Notes: generated by a model not told the origin, from the sequence alone. Positions 11,780 to 23,614 are shown, counted from the stretch's first letter. The stretch: 64,000 nucleotides of DNA from Methanogenium cariaci JCM 10550 (GCF_001315945.1 NZ_BBBG01000010.1:1-64000); one strand, 5' to 3'. Numbers and translations: made by a program.

Positions 11780-11862
11780 ACATGCCAAAACAGTACTTTC
11801 AGGCACCTAATCTCCGGCACATCTGGCAAACAATAAGTATCTCTCAAATGATAGGATGAGGT

Positions 11863-12798
11863 ATGACGGATGACTGTAATGTACTGGTTCCGCTTGATGT
11901 TCCGGAATCAGCAAAGGCCACCTATATCGATAACTACCTCCTGGTCACGCAGGGCTCGGGCAACCTGATGCTCTTTGCCGGTGACCAGAAGGTCGAGCAT
12001 ATGAACAATGACTTCTACGGTGAAGGCATCGCAGCGGATGACGCTGACCCCCCCGAACACCTCTTCAGGATTGCACAGGAGAGCAGAATCGGAGTCTTTG
12101 CAACCCAACTGGGTCTTATTACCCGGTATGCGATGGACTATCCGGATGTCCCGTATCTTGTCAAGATGAACTCCAAGACCCATCTGGTCAAGACCGCCCA
12201 GAAAGATCCCTATAGTCCACAGCTCTTCACCGTTCAGCAGATTGTCGACCTGCGCGACCGCACCGGCCTTGATATCGCGGGCATCGGGTATACTATCTAT
12301 CTCGGCAGTGAGAAAGAGGCAAACATGCTGCGTGAGGCGGCCCGACTCATTGCAGAGGCACATGCTCACGGTCTGTTGACCGTCCTCTGGATCTATCCAC
12401 GGGGCGCTGCTGTCGGTGACGAAAAAAGATCCGCACCTCATTGCAGGGGGGGCAACCGGTGTCGCCGCAACGTTGGGCAGTGACTTTGTAAAGGTCAACG
12501 CACCGAAAAAGGACGGAGTATCCTCCGGTGAGATGATCAAAGAGGCAACAATGGCTGCGGGAAGGACGAAGGTCATCTGTGCAGGCGGTTCGAGTGTCTC
12601 AGCAGATACATTCCTTAAACAGCTCTATGACCAGATCCACACCGGGGGGGATGTGCGGGGGGGAATGCAACCGGGCGTAACATCCATCAGAAGTCACTGG
12701 ATGAAGCCGTGCGGATGTGCAATGCGGTCTCCGCACTCACGATTGACGGTGCCTCTGCCGAGGAAGCAATGGCGATTTACCTCGGAACATCGGAATAA
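11863..12798 (+). CDS. Class I fructose-bisphosphate aldolase (DhnA/FbaB-type)
   Basis: A ~305-residue archaeal-type class I aldolase of the DhnA/FbaB superfamily. The marker LMLFAGDQKVEHMN near residue 40 and the Schiff-base lysine region DFVKVNAP are visible, as is the phosphate-binding ICAGGSSV. It would interconvert fructose 1,6-bisphosphate and triose phosphates in gluconeogenesis; the related 2-amino-3,7-dideoxyheptulosonate synthase lacks the AGDQKVEH motif. GGATGAGG precedes the ATG. Frames break near 12411 and at the G7-G8 runs 12643-12664; joining gives EAMAIYLGTSE and the stop at 12796-12798. Confidence 0.8.
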
Positions 12799-12934
12799 CC
12801 AGATATTTTCCGGCTCGGGAAAATTGCTGCGAAGCAAAAGAATACGGGCATAGACGAGTAACCCGGCCGGATGAACGAGATAGAATCAGGATTCTGTCTC
12901 ACCCGGTTTGGGTCTCTCTTTTTCCCCTCTGTGA

Positions 12935-12956
12935 CCCCCCCCTTGTTTCGGGGGGG
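12935..12956 (+). terminator. Possible hairpin terminator after the aldolase gene
   Basis: A C8 run and a G7 run separated by TTGTTTC can form a very stable stem-loop between two convergent genes. There is no downstream T tract, and run lengths here are unreliable, so the call is tentative. Confidence 0.3.
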
Positions 12957-12974
12957 ATTGGGGGGGGCAGAACT

Positions 12975-13250
12975 GGCGTATTTTCGGCCCTTTGTCAGTG
13001 GCGGAAAAATACGGACATAATGCCATTTATTTGCTCAAATAACCCGTAACTGTGAACTATTGCGGGGGGGTCGCTATTGATAGATTATTTGAGAGGATGT
13101 ATGGGTTATCTCCGGCTGAGAACGGCCTGCTCTGGGCCTCTGTGCGGACCCGTTTTTCTCAGGCACAGACCCATTTCGGGGATATTTATGTGTTGCTTAA
13201 CCAGATGCAAATAACCGAAATACGGTGTTTTGATAAACAGAAGATGAGGC
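12975..13250 (+). repeat. Dispersed repeat family A, copy 1
   Basis: This gap between the convergent aldolase and xthA genes holds a sequence found twice more in the window, reverse-complemented, at 20640-20870 and 63322-63550. Shared blocks are GGAAAAATACGG, TTATTTGCT, GGTCGCTATTG and GAGGATGTATGG. Indels between copies break any common reading frame, so it is not a conserved protein. The rest of 12799-13377 shows nothing else convincing. Confidence 0.7.
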
Positions 13251-13377
13251 AACGAATACGGTACAGCAAAAAAGAAGAGAAATCCCCCCTCTCCGGATAC
13301 GAGGGGGTGAACACCCGTTATCGATCCCATTTTTTCAGCGGTGACATTTCCTATGCCCTACACCTTTTGCCCGTCAT

Positions 13378-14148
13378 TCACAATAGTTTCAGGCAGATTG
13401 GACAGTGATCCGATCCGTAGATGTCTGTCAGAATTGGGGGGGAAGCGGCAACCCGATCCAGCAGTGCCTCATTGACAAAGAAATAATCAATTCTCCAGCC
13501 GACATTCCGTTCCCGCGCCCGCGATTTCAGATCCCACCACGAGTAATGCCCGCCATCCTTTTCAAACAGGCGGAAGGTATCGGCAAACCCGGCATCGATA
13601 AGCCGGTCAATCCATGCACGCTCCTCGGGCAAAAACCCCGATACCTTTGCATTCTCTTTGGGGGGGCGTGCAAGATCAAGTTCAGTATGGGCGGTATTCA
13701 CATCACCGCAGATGATGACATTGTTACCACTCTCCACCTGTGCCGCCGCATCCCGGAGACAGGCCTCATAGAATGCCATCTTATAGCTGAGTCGCTCGCC
13801 GGATGCCTTGCCGTTCGGAAAATAAATATTGTAGAGCAGGAATTCAGGATGTTCGGTGACAAGAATCCGGCCCTCATTTCCAAAGTGGGTATCAGTAAAG
13901 TCAGTTCTCACCGAGATCACCTCATCGCGGGAGAACGTGGCCACTCCGCTGTATCCCTTCCTCTCCGCCCAGGAGAAATACGAGAAATATCCCTTCGGAT
14001 GGCGCGTATTTCCGGTCAGCTGATCCGGGTGTGCCTTTGTCTCCTGCAGGCAGAGCACGTCCGGTTGTTCATGTAAGAATACCTCCTGCAGAGTTCCTTT
14101 CCGTGCCACTGCCCGTATGCCGTTCACATTCCACGATATGATCTTCAT
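13378..14148 (-). CDS. xthA: Exodeoxyribonuclease III (AP endonuclease)
   Basis: A complete 256-residue ExoIII-type endonuclease/exonuclease/phosphatase protein. Catalytic landmarks are SWNVNGIRA (N-terminal Asn), CLQETKAH (metal-binding Glu), the ICGDVNTAH region (Asp and Asn), [20 protein letters not shown], and the C-terminal GSDHCPI catalytic Asp-His. It cuts DNA at abasic sites and trims 3' ends during base excision repair. The reading frame is intact, one of the few genes with only a single short G run. It converges with the aldolase gene across a repeat-bearing gap and is followed on the same strand by nothing close. Confidence 0.95.
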   Translation of the reverse strand: MKIISWNVNGIRAVARKGTLQEVFLHEQPDVLCLQETKAHPDQLTGNTRHPKGYFSYFSWAERKGYSGVATFSRDEVISVRTDFTDTHFGNEGRILVTEHPEFLLYNIYFPNGKASGERLSYKMAFYEACLRDAAAQVESGNNVIICGDVNTAHTELDLARPPKENAKVSGFLPEERAWIDRLIDAGFADTFRLFEKDGGHYSWWDLKSRARERNVGWRIDYFFVNEALLDRVAASPPILTDIYGSDHCPICLKLL

Positions 14149-14231
14149 TCTCTCATATTTTCCTGCATATCCGATAGTATGCTCATGCCGTGCACATCTG
14201 TCATCGGAACCGTTCCAGACAGAACCTGGTG

Positions 14232-15666
14232 TTATGCCTTGACCAGCACCGTCTTTGAACGCAGGTAGGGTTCAAACGCACCCGACCCGTTCTCTCTTCC
14301 CGTCCCGCTGGCCTTCATGCCCCCCAAACGGCACATCCGGGGGGGAAGTCTCAGGTGCTGATTCACCCAGACAACACCTGCATCAAGCTGTGATGAAGCG
14401 GTCATTGCGGTCTTGATATCGCGGGTCCAGACTGAGGCACCCAGACCATAGCGCGTACTGTTTGCGATCCGAATGGCGTCATCCAGACTATCCGCAGAAA
14501 TAACCGGTAGCACCGGGCCGAAGACTTCGGTGTTCAGAAGTTCCGAGTCATCCGGAAGATCTGCCACAACGGTTGGTTCATAGAAAAACCCCTTCTCATA
14601 GTGCGCACCATCCGGTACACCACCGCCGCAGAGCAGGGTGCCCTCACTGCCGGAGAGACAGGCATCCGTCATCCGGCAGATGCCGTCACGTGCCGGTGCA
14701 TTGTTCAGTGGCCCCCATGCCCACACCCTTCCTGCTGCCATCTCCCACCACGATACCTGCGGTCTTCTCACAGAGGACACGGGTAAACTCTTCTTTGACG
14801 GATGCATCAACGATGACCCGTTTGACCGCGGTGCAGGTCTGGCCGCAGTTATAGAACCGCCCGGCAACGGCACCTGCCGCTGCCGCATGAAGATCCGCAT
14901 CGCGACAGACGATCATCGCGTCGCTGCCGCCCAGTTCCAGAGTGACCGGCACGCCGGTATGCCCGACCGCCCGTGATACTGCAACGCCGGTCTTCGTGTC
15001 CCCGGTAAACGAGAGATGGCCGAGGGACGGCGTGGCCGCAAGGGCGGCTCCGGCCGTCTCCCCCGCTCCCGGCCACCACCTGGAGCACTCCTTGGGGGGG
15101 AAGACCGGCGGCCTCCATCATCCTGCAATCCGCAGGGTCGTAAGGGGGGGTGTGGAACTCGCCGGTTTCACCACAATGGAATTGCCCGCAACCAGTGCCG
15201 GGCAGACCTTCCATGCAAAGATGAGCACCGGCATATTCCACGGTATGATCGCACCGCATACACCGACCGGTTCTTTGAGGACATAGGCAAGGCCGTACGA
15301 CGACAGCGGCATACACTCTCCCCCCCTGATAGACCCGGAGACCGAATGATAGTATTCAAGGACATTCGCACACCCCCCCAGTATCTCGTTTCGTGCCTCA
15401 TGCAGCGGTTTGCCCTGTTCTGCCGTCAGGAGGGCAGCAAGTGCATCCGTCTGCGTTCGGATGATCCGGGCTCCTTCTCCCAGAATCTTTCCCCCCCGCT
15501 GCCGGGGGGGGTCCCGCTTCGCCCATCCGGCCAGGGCGGTTTCTGCTGCATCAACTGCCGCCGCCACCGCCGCGGTTCCTCCCGCAGGTACCTCGCCAAC
15601 CAGATCTCCGGTGGCAGGATTCAGAACCCGTATCGTCTCTGCAGACGAGTCCCCCCCGGCGTGCAT
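14232..15666 (-). CDS. NAD(P)-dependent aldehyde dehydrogenase
   Basis: An aldehyde dehydrogenase superfamily member (~475 residues) related to succinate-semialdehyde and lactaldehyde dehydrogenases. Visible are the cofactor region GAIIPWNMP and [18 protein letters not shown], the general base Glu in LELGGSD, the nucleophilic Cys in YNCGQTCTA, and [11 protein letters not shown]. It oxidises an aldehyde to its acid; the substrate is not determinable. ATG at 15666 is preferred over 15681 because GAGAGGAAGAT sits directly before it. G/C runs near 14341, 15087, 15145, 15490 and 15506 break or lengthen the frame. In a hydrogenotrophic methanogen this may serve lactaldehyde oxidation in F420 synthesis, as known for CofA; that link is only a suggestion. 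Confidence 0.8.
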
Positions 15667-15750
15667 ATCTTCCTCTCTCATTGAAATCCCGGTCCTGTAT
15701 ACTGCCTGCTCTGCAATAAAAAATACCCTAAAAACAGGGGGGGATTTCTG

Positions 15751-16190
15751 TTATTCAATAAACGTCCCTTCGGGTTCGGCGTCCACGTCAAACTCATCCA
15801 GAAACGGCATCAGGCCTTTGATATACGGGATGACACGGGATCCGTCCCGGCGTTCAGCACCTCAATGACGGAGATCATCAGGGGGAATTCCTGTAAACGG
15901 GAGAGAAACGAGGGATCATTCTCGGACCCGAATTTAATAAAGGAATTTGCCAGAACAAACGGGCGGTTAAACTCATCAGCTCCGGCAAAATCCTTCCGGT
16001 CAGCTTCATAGGTAGAGGTTTCTGCGAGATCCTTCTCAAAGTAGACCACCGCTTCAACCCCCCCAAAGGTATCTGCAATCTCCCCCCCCAGTTTTTGGAG
16101 ATCTGTCTTCTGTCCAACGGTAATTCCCAGGGTCTGCATCTTTTCGGTCACACCGTCCCCGGCAATATCATTCCATGACTGCTTCTTCAT
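15751..16190 (-). CDS. Conserved hypothetical protein, ~145 residues
   Basis: I do not recognise this protein. It is soluble, acidic, without signal peptide or cysteines, beginning MKKQSWNDIAGDGVTEKMQT and, after a frame break near 15855, ending DEFDVDAEPEGTFIE. The ATG at 16190 has GGAG nine bases upstream. It is divergent from the ferritin-like gene at 16318, with only 127 bases between the two starts, so they may share regulation. In-frame C runs at 16060 and 16083-16090 may add residues. Confidence 0.55.
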
Positions 16191-16317
16191 CGTATATTCT
16201 CCGTATGAACAGGTTAAACCGGATGCATACATGAATATACCCCCCCTTCGGTGTTTTTTACTCAAAAAGATTAAGTGCCCGGACACATATTGGAAACATT
16301 ACAGGAAGTGAGAAAAA

Positions 16318-16620
16318 ATGCCAGAATTTGGATCCCCATTCTCGGGAATGAAAGCTGACAGGAAACTGACCGACGAAGAACTCATCCGTGCGATACGCTT
16401 CATGGTCTCTGCGGAGTACGAGGCCATCCAGCTCTATGTTCAGCTTGCAGAGTCAACAGACAACAAACTTGCACAGGAAGTGCTCAACGACATCGCAAAC
16501 GAAGAAAAGGTGCATGCAGGTGAGTTCCTCCGTCTGCTTCATCACCTGGCGCCCGATGAGGAGTCCTTCTACAAAGAGGGATACGAAGAAGTCGAAGAAG
16601 AGATTGAAAAACAGAAATAA
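16318..16620 (+). CDS. Ferritin-like protein of the encapsulin-associated (EncFtn) type
   Basis: A complete 100-residue two-helix ferritin-like protein. The iron-binding pattern is AEYEAIQLY in helix 1 and NEEKVHAGEFLRLL (E-E-x-x-H) in helix 2, with an acidic tail EEVEEEIEKQK. It closely resembles the ferritin-like domain fused to encapsulin shells in Pyrococcus (family knowledge recalled, not searched) and bacterial EncFtn, which oligomerise to form a ferroxidase site between subunits. No encapsulin shell gene is visible in this window, and no obvious shell-targeting C-terminal peptide is seen. The frame is intact; GGAAGTGAG lies just upstream of the ATG. Confidence 0.8.
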   Translation: MPEFGSPFSGMKADRKLTDEELIRAIRFMVSAEYEAIQLYVQLAESTDNKLAQEVLNDIANEEKVHAGEFLRLLHHLAPDEESFYKEGYEEVEEEIEKQK

Positions 16621-16627
16621 CCCTTTT

Positions 16628-17449
16628 TTACCGTTCTGATAATTCCTGAAACCGGTGGACAGAGATATCAAGATATTTTGGGCTGACGTCTGAACCAATG
16701 AACCGCCGTCCGTGGGAGACAGCAGCAATGCCGGTGGTCGAACTGCCGGTAAAGGGATCCACCACCAGGTCGCCGGGGGGGTTTGTCGCGGCAAGGATGA
16801 TCCGGGTCAAAAGGGCAAGCGGTTTTTGGGTCGGATGTTTCCCATAGGTCTTCTCCGCCTTGCGCGGTGCAGGCACCGACCAGACAGAACGCATCTGTTT
16901 CCCGTCGTTTTTGAGCGTATCTCCCTCGTGCCACTCTCCCCCCCCTTTCATCACCTCATAATTGAACGTGTGCCGGGCGTCAGGCGATTTCCGTGCCAGA
17001 TGATCGTCTCGTGACTTGCCGTAAAGTACCGCCCCCCCGAGAGGTTCGGCGGTGCATTCGGCTTGAACCAGCAGATGTCATTTAAGATATGGAACCCCCC
17101 CGCACTCTGCAGAGCATACCCGCATGCATAGATGGAGTGATAGGTTCCCGACACCCACAGGTTCCTTCATCCTTTAGCACATGCCGACAGGCAGCAATCC
17201 AGTCCTGATGGAAGGACAAATCATCTGCAAACCCGTTTGAAGTGTCCCACTCCCCCCCTTATCCACCGGCACCCGCCTCCCCCCCCTGACAGGTAAACCC
17301 GCCGTTGGAGAGATTGTAGGGAGGGTCGGCAAAGATCATATCCACTGATGATGCCGGCATGCTCTGCAGAAGGTCTCTGCAGTCAGTGCAGTAGAGTGCA
17401 GCCCCCTCCCGCAGATAATACGGGGGGGGAGCGGGGGGGTAATGTCCAT
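16628..17449 (-). CDS. Site-specific DNA methyltransferase, class beta (N6-adenine/N4-cytosine)
   Basis: The N-terminal half has the catalytic DPPYNLS motif, and the C-terminal half the AdoMet-binding motif DPFTGSSTTGIAA preceded by KHPTQKP. This order (catalytic first, AdoMet pocket last) marks a class beta amino-methyltransferase. It transfers a methyl group to adenine N6 or cytosine N4 in a short DNA motif. About 265 residues is normal. Many runs (17422-17438, 17281-17287, 17094-17100, 17032-17038, 16776-16782) break the frame. No restriction endonuclease lies beside it, so it is probably a solitary methyltransferase. It converges with the ferritin-like gene. Confidence 0.8.
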
Positions 17450-17603
17450 ATATATACTAATCATCTGCATACTGCCATAAAAACGTACACCAACAAAAAG
17501 ACACCTCACGGGTGAAAAACGTCATGAAATATACCCGCCATTATTTTCATTCTTCATCGGTTTCGCAACAATGATGTAGTTTATCGGGAATAGTTACGGT
17601 GCT

Positions 17604-18217
17604 ATGAATGAGTGCTATGCAGGGAATGTACAGGACATGATGAAACTGATGGCAACCACCATCTCATCGACTGCGGACTCTCTCTCAGATGAAGGGGGGG
17701 TAGGACAGTTCATCGATGAACTGCTCAGTGCCAAACGGATTTACGTGATGGGGGCAGGCAGGTCAGGTCTCATCGCAAAGGCATTTGCCATGCGGCTGAT
17801 GCACCTCGGGATGCATTCCTATGTCGTTGGTGAGACGATCACCCCCCCTGCATGAAGGATGGGGACACCATTGTGGCCTTCTCCGGGTCGGGGGAGACAA
17901 AGTCCATCGCGGAACTTTGCGAGACCGCCAAATCCATCGGCGGGCGACTCTGCCTGGTGACATCAAAGAAAGACTCACGCATCGGCCGGATTGCAGACTG
18001 TGTCGCGGTGATCGAGAGCCACCGCGATGATGTCAAGGATGAATCGGCCGAATATGAAGTGAGACAGATGCGTGGGGAACACCGTTCCTTTGCACCTCTG
18101 GGCACCATCTTTGAGACAACGGCCATGGTATTTTCCGACGCCATCATCTCTTCGATTATGGAGATCACCCAGTGCGAGGAGACCGACCTTAAGGGCAGAC
18201 ACGCAAACATTGAGTAG
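17604..18217 (+). CDS. hxlB: 6-phospho-3-hexuloisomerase
   Basis: A SIS-domain isomerase of ~200 residues: [20 protein letters not shown] and FSGSGET form the sugar-phosphate site. It interconverts D-arabino-3-hexulose 6-phosphate and fructose 6-phosphate in the ribulose monophosphate pathway, which many methanogens run in reverse to make ribulose 5-phosphate. A C7 run at 17842-17848 breaks the frame; five bases give [16 protein letters not shown]. It is followed after eight bases by an aminotransferase gene. No partner hexulose-phosphate synthase is seen here. Confidence 0.85.
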
Positions 18218-18221
18218 GTGA

Positions 18222-19344
<1,123 letters not shown>

Positions 19345-19351
19345 AATTAGT

Positions 19352-20407
19352 ATGGTAAAAGAACTCCTCAAAAAACTCTCCAATGCCCACGGACTTTCCA
19401 GTTATGAAGGTTCCATCCGTGAAATTATCCGAACCGAACTGGAAGGCCATGTGGATGAATTTTCCGAAGACGCAATGGGCAACCTCGTTGCCATCCGGCG
19501 CGGCGGTGACTTCAAGGTCATGGTCGCATCCCACATGGACGAGATCGGCCTGATGGTGCAGTACATCGATGATGAAGGTTTCATCCGGTTTGTCCCTATC
19601 GGCGGATGGTTCGGCCCGGTGCTCTACACCCAGCGGGTCGTCCTCCACGGAAAGAAAGGAGATGTGCCCGGTGTCATCGGTGCAAAGCCACCGCACCTGC
19701 TCTCCCCCCCTGAGGACCGAAAGAAAGAGGTGAAGATCGATGATTTCTTTATCGACATCGGTGCCACATCCGCTGAGGATGTCGCAAATCTGGGTATTGA
19801 GATCGGCACACCGGTCACCATTGACCGGGAGTTTACCGAACTTGCCAACAACCGGGTCACGGGCAAGGCGATGGACAACCGTGTCGGTGTCGCACTTTTG
19901 ATCAAGGCACTCAAAGAGACCACCAGTCCCCACACGATCTACGGGGGGGTCTTCACGGTGCAGGAAGAACTTGGCCTGAAAGGGGGGGCAAAGGTCAGTG
20001 CGTTTACCCTTGACCCGGACTGCGCGATTGCAACCGATGTGACCATCCCCCCCGGTGACCATCCGGGCGTCACCAAAAAGGAAGCAAGCCCCGTGATGGG
20101 CAAAGGGCCGGTGCTGGTTTTGGTCAGTGCGCAGGGCCGTGGCCTGATGGCCGACTGGAAACTCGCTGGCTGGCTCCGAGAAGCAGCAGATGAGGCGGAT
20201 ATTCCCTACCAGCTGGAGGTCGGCACCGGCGGCAATACGGATGCCACCATCATCCACCTCGTGAGAGGGGGCATTCCAAGCATTCCTCTTTCGATTCCCG
20301 CACGCTACATCCACTCCCCCCCGGTGGAGGTCGTTGACATCGGTGATGTGGAGGCGGGAGTCAGCCTGCTTCTCGCAGCCCTGAAACGGGACAGCCCATT
20401 TGCCTGA
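19352..20407 (+). CDS. M42 family metallo-aminopeptidase
   Basis: A complete 351-residue M42 peptidase (tetrahedral/dodecameric aminopeptidase type). Zinc and catalytic residues are visible: His in SHMDEIG, Asp in KAMDNR, Glu-Glu in VQEELG, Asp in ATDVT and His in YIHSP. It trims short peptides in the cytosol. The frame is open throughout, although G/C runs (for example 19705, 19946, 19985, 20048) look like in-frame additions of one codon each. It lies eight bases after the aminotransferase gene. Confidence 0.9.
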   Translation: MVKELLKKLSNAHGLSSYEGSIREIIRTELEGHVDEFSEDAMGNLVAIRRGGDFKVMVASHMDEIGLMVQYIDDEGFIRFVPIGGWFGPVLYTQRVVLHGKKGDVPGVIGAKPPHLLSPPEDRKKEVKIDDFFIDIGATSAEDVANLGIEIGTPVTIDREFTELANNRVTGKAMDNRVGVALLIKALKETTSPHTIYGGVFTVQEELGLKGGAKVSAFTLDPDCAIATDVTIPPGDHPGVTKKEASPVMGKGPVLVLVSAQGRGLMADWKLAGWLREAADEADIPYQLEVGTGGNTDATIIHLVRGGIPSIPLSIPARYIHSPPVEVVDIGDVEAGVSLLLAALKRDSPFA

Positions 20408-20639
20408 AATATCTCCCTCAAATTATCTTTTTATTTTCGTTACCTCTCCATATTCATCGTCATTTTGTTCTTATGTCTTACGTGAGGCGGTGTACGCCTG
20501 AAATATTATTCCGCATTCTTCAACCATTTGCAAAATCCCCAAAAATACGCCCATTTTGCCATTTAATTTCCCAACGCATGGATTCAAAAAAGGGTGGCAA
20601 AAGGAACCTGGCATGAATGTAAAAAGAGTGAAAAAGGAG

Positions 20640-20870
20640 AGAAAAACGCACTCACACAGAAGCCCGGAGAGGTCTGATCTCATTCAGGATGGTCCATACA
20701 TCCTCTCAAAATACCCACCAATAGCGACCGCCCAGTAATCCGTAATAAATCATATTTTCAGCAAATAACAGGCATTACAGCCGTATTTTTCCGACAGAAA
20801 AAGAGACCAAAAAATACACTCAGTTTACCTTCCAATTCCCCCCCAACGCAGGACTTCATAGAGGGTGGAA
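20640..20870 (-). repeat. Dispersed repeat family A, copy 2
   Basis: On the minus strand this matches copies 1 and 3: GGAAAAATACGG, TTATTTGCT, GGTCGCTATTG and GAGGATGTATGG occur in the same order and spacing. It lies in the 846-base gap between the convergent M42 peptidase and beta-propeller genes. The 3' end extends to a GGGTGGAAAAAGG block shared with copy 3. Confidence 0.7.
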
Positions 20871-20974
20871 AAAGGATGAAAAAGGGACACACAAAAAAGG
20901 GTGGATTGCTCTCCATCTACATGGTCTTTTGAAGAAAAATAGTGCCTGCAGGATGGGAAAAACGACAAACTCCC

Positions 20975-21125
20975 ATATTCCTGATCCCTGAATATCACCA
21001 TATTTTGTCGCAGTATACGCTACAAACAAAGCAAGGGGGGGAGATGCTCACCCATCACACCTGGGGGGGAGGGCCTGCAGGGAGGGGGGGGCACCCCCTC
21101 CCTTGCTCTTCGTCAGAAACAGGAG
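20975..21125 (+). repeat. Dispersed repeat family B, copy 1
   Basis: Begins TGAATATCACCATATTTTGT, then an imperfect inverted repeat whose arms are GCAAGGGGGGAGATGC and GCACCCCCTCCCTTGC. Related copies lie at 59880-59990, 60060-60215 (inverted) and 61640-61785. It should fold into a long G/C-rich hairpin. Nothing else is recognised between 20408 and 21253. Confidence 0.65.
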
Positions 21126-21253
21126 ATACTTCCATGAAAAAATGATGGCCCTCATCTTTAGGCACCCACACGAAAGGCGATGAGCGGTTATCATCCCCCC
21201 CCAGAGTTATCATCCTCCAGGGAATTATTCCGGCAGTATTTCTACAGAGTCAA

Positions 21254-23267
21254 TCATTCAACCATCACACCCGGAACCGGCCAGGGGGGGCCACCACCAT
21301 ATCGTTCACCGATGGAGGGAAGACTGATGGTGCCATACACCATCTCCGGGTGTTCCAGACCACTGATCACCAGCTTTGTGCGTGAGACCGTGTAGAGCAC
21401 ATCGTCAATGTAAAGAGACCGCAGCACAGAGTCCGGCGATCCCCCAATAATACCCGGACTGCGAGTCTGCGTTGTGCGTCACCGTCCCCCTTCAGCACAA
21501 AACCGGTCTCCGGTGTCAGGCCATAGACATAGGCGCCCTGCCAGTATTTTGTTGAGTGGGCATCATATGACTTTCCCGTCACCGGCACCTTCACGATCTC
21601 GTGCACCGGAAGGACGAGGATGCCCCCCCGCGATGCATCGAAGAGAAACGCCTTGTGGTCGTGCAATGCTTCAGAGTCGGTGCCCGGCAGACCAATCTCC
21701 ACCGTATCAACCTCAACGGGGTGATTTACATCAGCGACATCGAAGAGTGTCATCTTCAGCCCGCCGGTGGTAAATCCGCCCCCCCACTCATTGGCCACCG
21801 TCTCCTTGCCGATGCCAATGATATGGGTCGCGTCATACGGATGCAGGTAGTCGGAGTAACCGGGCAGCTTCAGTTCGCCGAGGACAGCAGGCAGCGTCGG
21901 TTCCGAAAGGTCGATGACAAAGAACGGGTCAATCTGTTTAAAGGTGACGAGATAGAGCCGGTCCCCCCCGATAAACCGGGCTGCATAAATTCTCTCGTCC
22001 GGGGGGGCAATGTACTCCAGTCTTCCCGTAATGCCAAGATCAGGGTCAAGGACATAGACATTGTTATACTGCACCCGCGTATCCCGTGTCCAGTCGTTGA
22101 TTGTGGTGGCAACCCTGAGGTTGCCGTTGTATTCATCCAAAGAGAACTGGTTCAGAAGCGTGCCGGGGAAAGTCCCCCCCGTGGCCTCGTACGATATGTC
22201 ACCCCCCCTCTTTACCGAGAACCGGTGAACCACGGATTGTTCACGGGCATCTGCAGGTGCCCCCCCGGTAAACCCCGTCCCATCCCCCCCCGGGAATATG
22301 GCTGCCACTCGTAGGCGATGTAGATATTATCAACAGACGCATAGAGCGTGGTCCCGTATCCCAGCAAAAATGACTCTGCATCCGTGACCGTCCCGTCCTG
22401 AATATCAACAGAGGTGACGGTGGTAAACTGCCATGAATATCCCGGCATATCCAACACAGAGACGGGCGGCTGTGCAATGAGTGTGTCACCGTCACGCACC
22501 TCCGGCATCTGCAAATAATCGCCGTAGCGTGAGAGGGATTCACGGGTAAAGAGAAAGATATCATCTCCTTTCATGCGACCGTCAGAATACCTGCCGCTCA
22601 CCGTCAGATCACGGATGATTTCAGGATGTTTCCGGTCACTGACATCGTACACATAGACATGTGTCACATCCCGTGTGGAGGGGGGGACCGGGGGGGCCGC
22701 ACTTCCTTCGGGATGATTAAAGGCCGTTTCACGGGCTGTTGAAAAGACCGCAAGCCGGTCGCCGGAGAGAAACAGGTTTGAAGGAGTGTCGGGGGGGAGC
22801 GGAGTATCAGAGACAATGCCCGCACCGAGGGGGGGTGGATATGCATCCACGATCACCAGCCGGTTCCCGCTGACAAGATAGATGTACTTGCCGTCGTTTT
22901 TGATGAAATCAGCTTCATCAACGCCTACCACCTGAACATTGGTGGACGAATACTCTCCTGCTCCTGACCCGGATGCCCGCGGTGCCATGCCCGGGACTGG
23001 CGGCATGGCACTGTCAACAGCTACTTCCTGTGCAGCAAACCGTGAGTTGCCAACCATTCCATCCGTAAAACCGGTTACATACCCATTCTCCTGCGGCATG
23101 CTGTCCAGATATGCAGCCAGATCGGATGCCGTGGTAAATACCTGCATCCCGGTTCCATTCCCTGTTTCAGAAGGTTGTTCTGCCAGAATCCCCCCCGCAC
23201 CGATGATGAGACAGATAACTACGATGCCAGCGCCCAGCAGTCCCCCCCTGATTACATTCAGATTCAT
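21254..23267 (-). CDS. Secreted beta-propeller domain protein (PF09826 type)
   Basis: An N-terminal signal/anchor helix (about residues 7-27) precedes a ~600-residue beta-propeller of the PF09826 family, recognised from STNVQVVGVDEADFIKNDGK, YVYDVSDRKHPEI, YAARFIGGDRLYLVTF, PYDATHIIGIG and the C-terminal LVISGLEHPE. It would face outside the cell; its role is unknown. Frames break at C/G runs near 22261, 22287 and 21783, and around 21440; joined, the protein ends GPPWPVPGVMVE with the stop at 21254. The start is set by GGTGA at -8 to -4 and a TATA-like TTAATTAT at ~23322. Confidence 0.8.
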
Positions 23268-23428
23268 TTAATTCACCACACTCAGGTTATGCCCGAATGT
23301 GCTTCTATTGGAGAATGGAGGATAATTAAGTATCTTTGACTTCGAATATCTTTGAACACATAACGGGTAAACAGAAACGTCGGGAACTCAAGGGGGGGGT
23401 AAAGAAATGCCCGATGCCTTTTCAGGTG

Positions 23429-23614
23429 TTACAGTTCAAGTTCAATGATCTCTGCATCGGGAGCGTTTTTTCGAATACTCGCAATACCTTTCATACAGGA
23501 CGCTTTGGAGGAATACCCCTGGCCGATTGCAATAGTCTGTCCATTTGCTGCCTTCAGACGGAACCGATATTCCCCGGAGCGGTCTTTGTAAATTTCAAAT
23601 TTCCCATGAGGCAT
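23429..23614 (-). CDS. DUF1508 (YegP-like) small protein
   Basis: A complete 61-residue protein, MPHGKFEIYKDRSGEYRFRL at the start and SCMKGIASIRKNAPDAEI near the end, the single-unit form of the DUF1508/YegP fold. Function unknown; such proteins are cytosolic and often stress-linked. The ATG at 23614 is chosen because GAGGGGTAG precedes it and a TATA box lies at the right distance. An upstream in-frame extension lacks family similarity. Confidence 0.8.
   Translation of the reverse strand: MPHGKFEIYKDRSGEYRFRLKAANGQTIAIGQGYSSKASCMKGIASIRKNAPDAEIIELEL

Noticed and set aside
13052-13408. 118-codon open frame inside repeat A copy 1
   Set aside because: The other two copies carry indels that break this frame, and there is no ribosome site or family motif, so it is chance.
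20942-21145. 67-codon frame in repeat B with some similarity to a frame at 60018-60245
   Set aside because: Similarity reflects the shared DNA repeat; copies 2 and 4 do not keep the frame.
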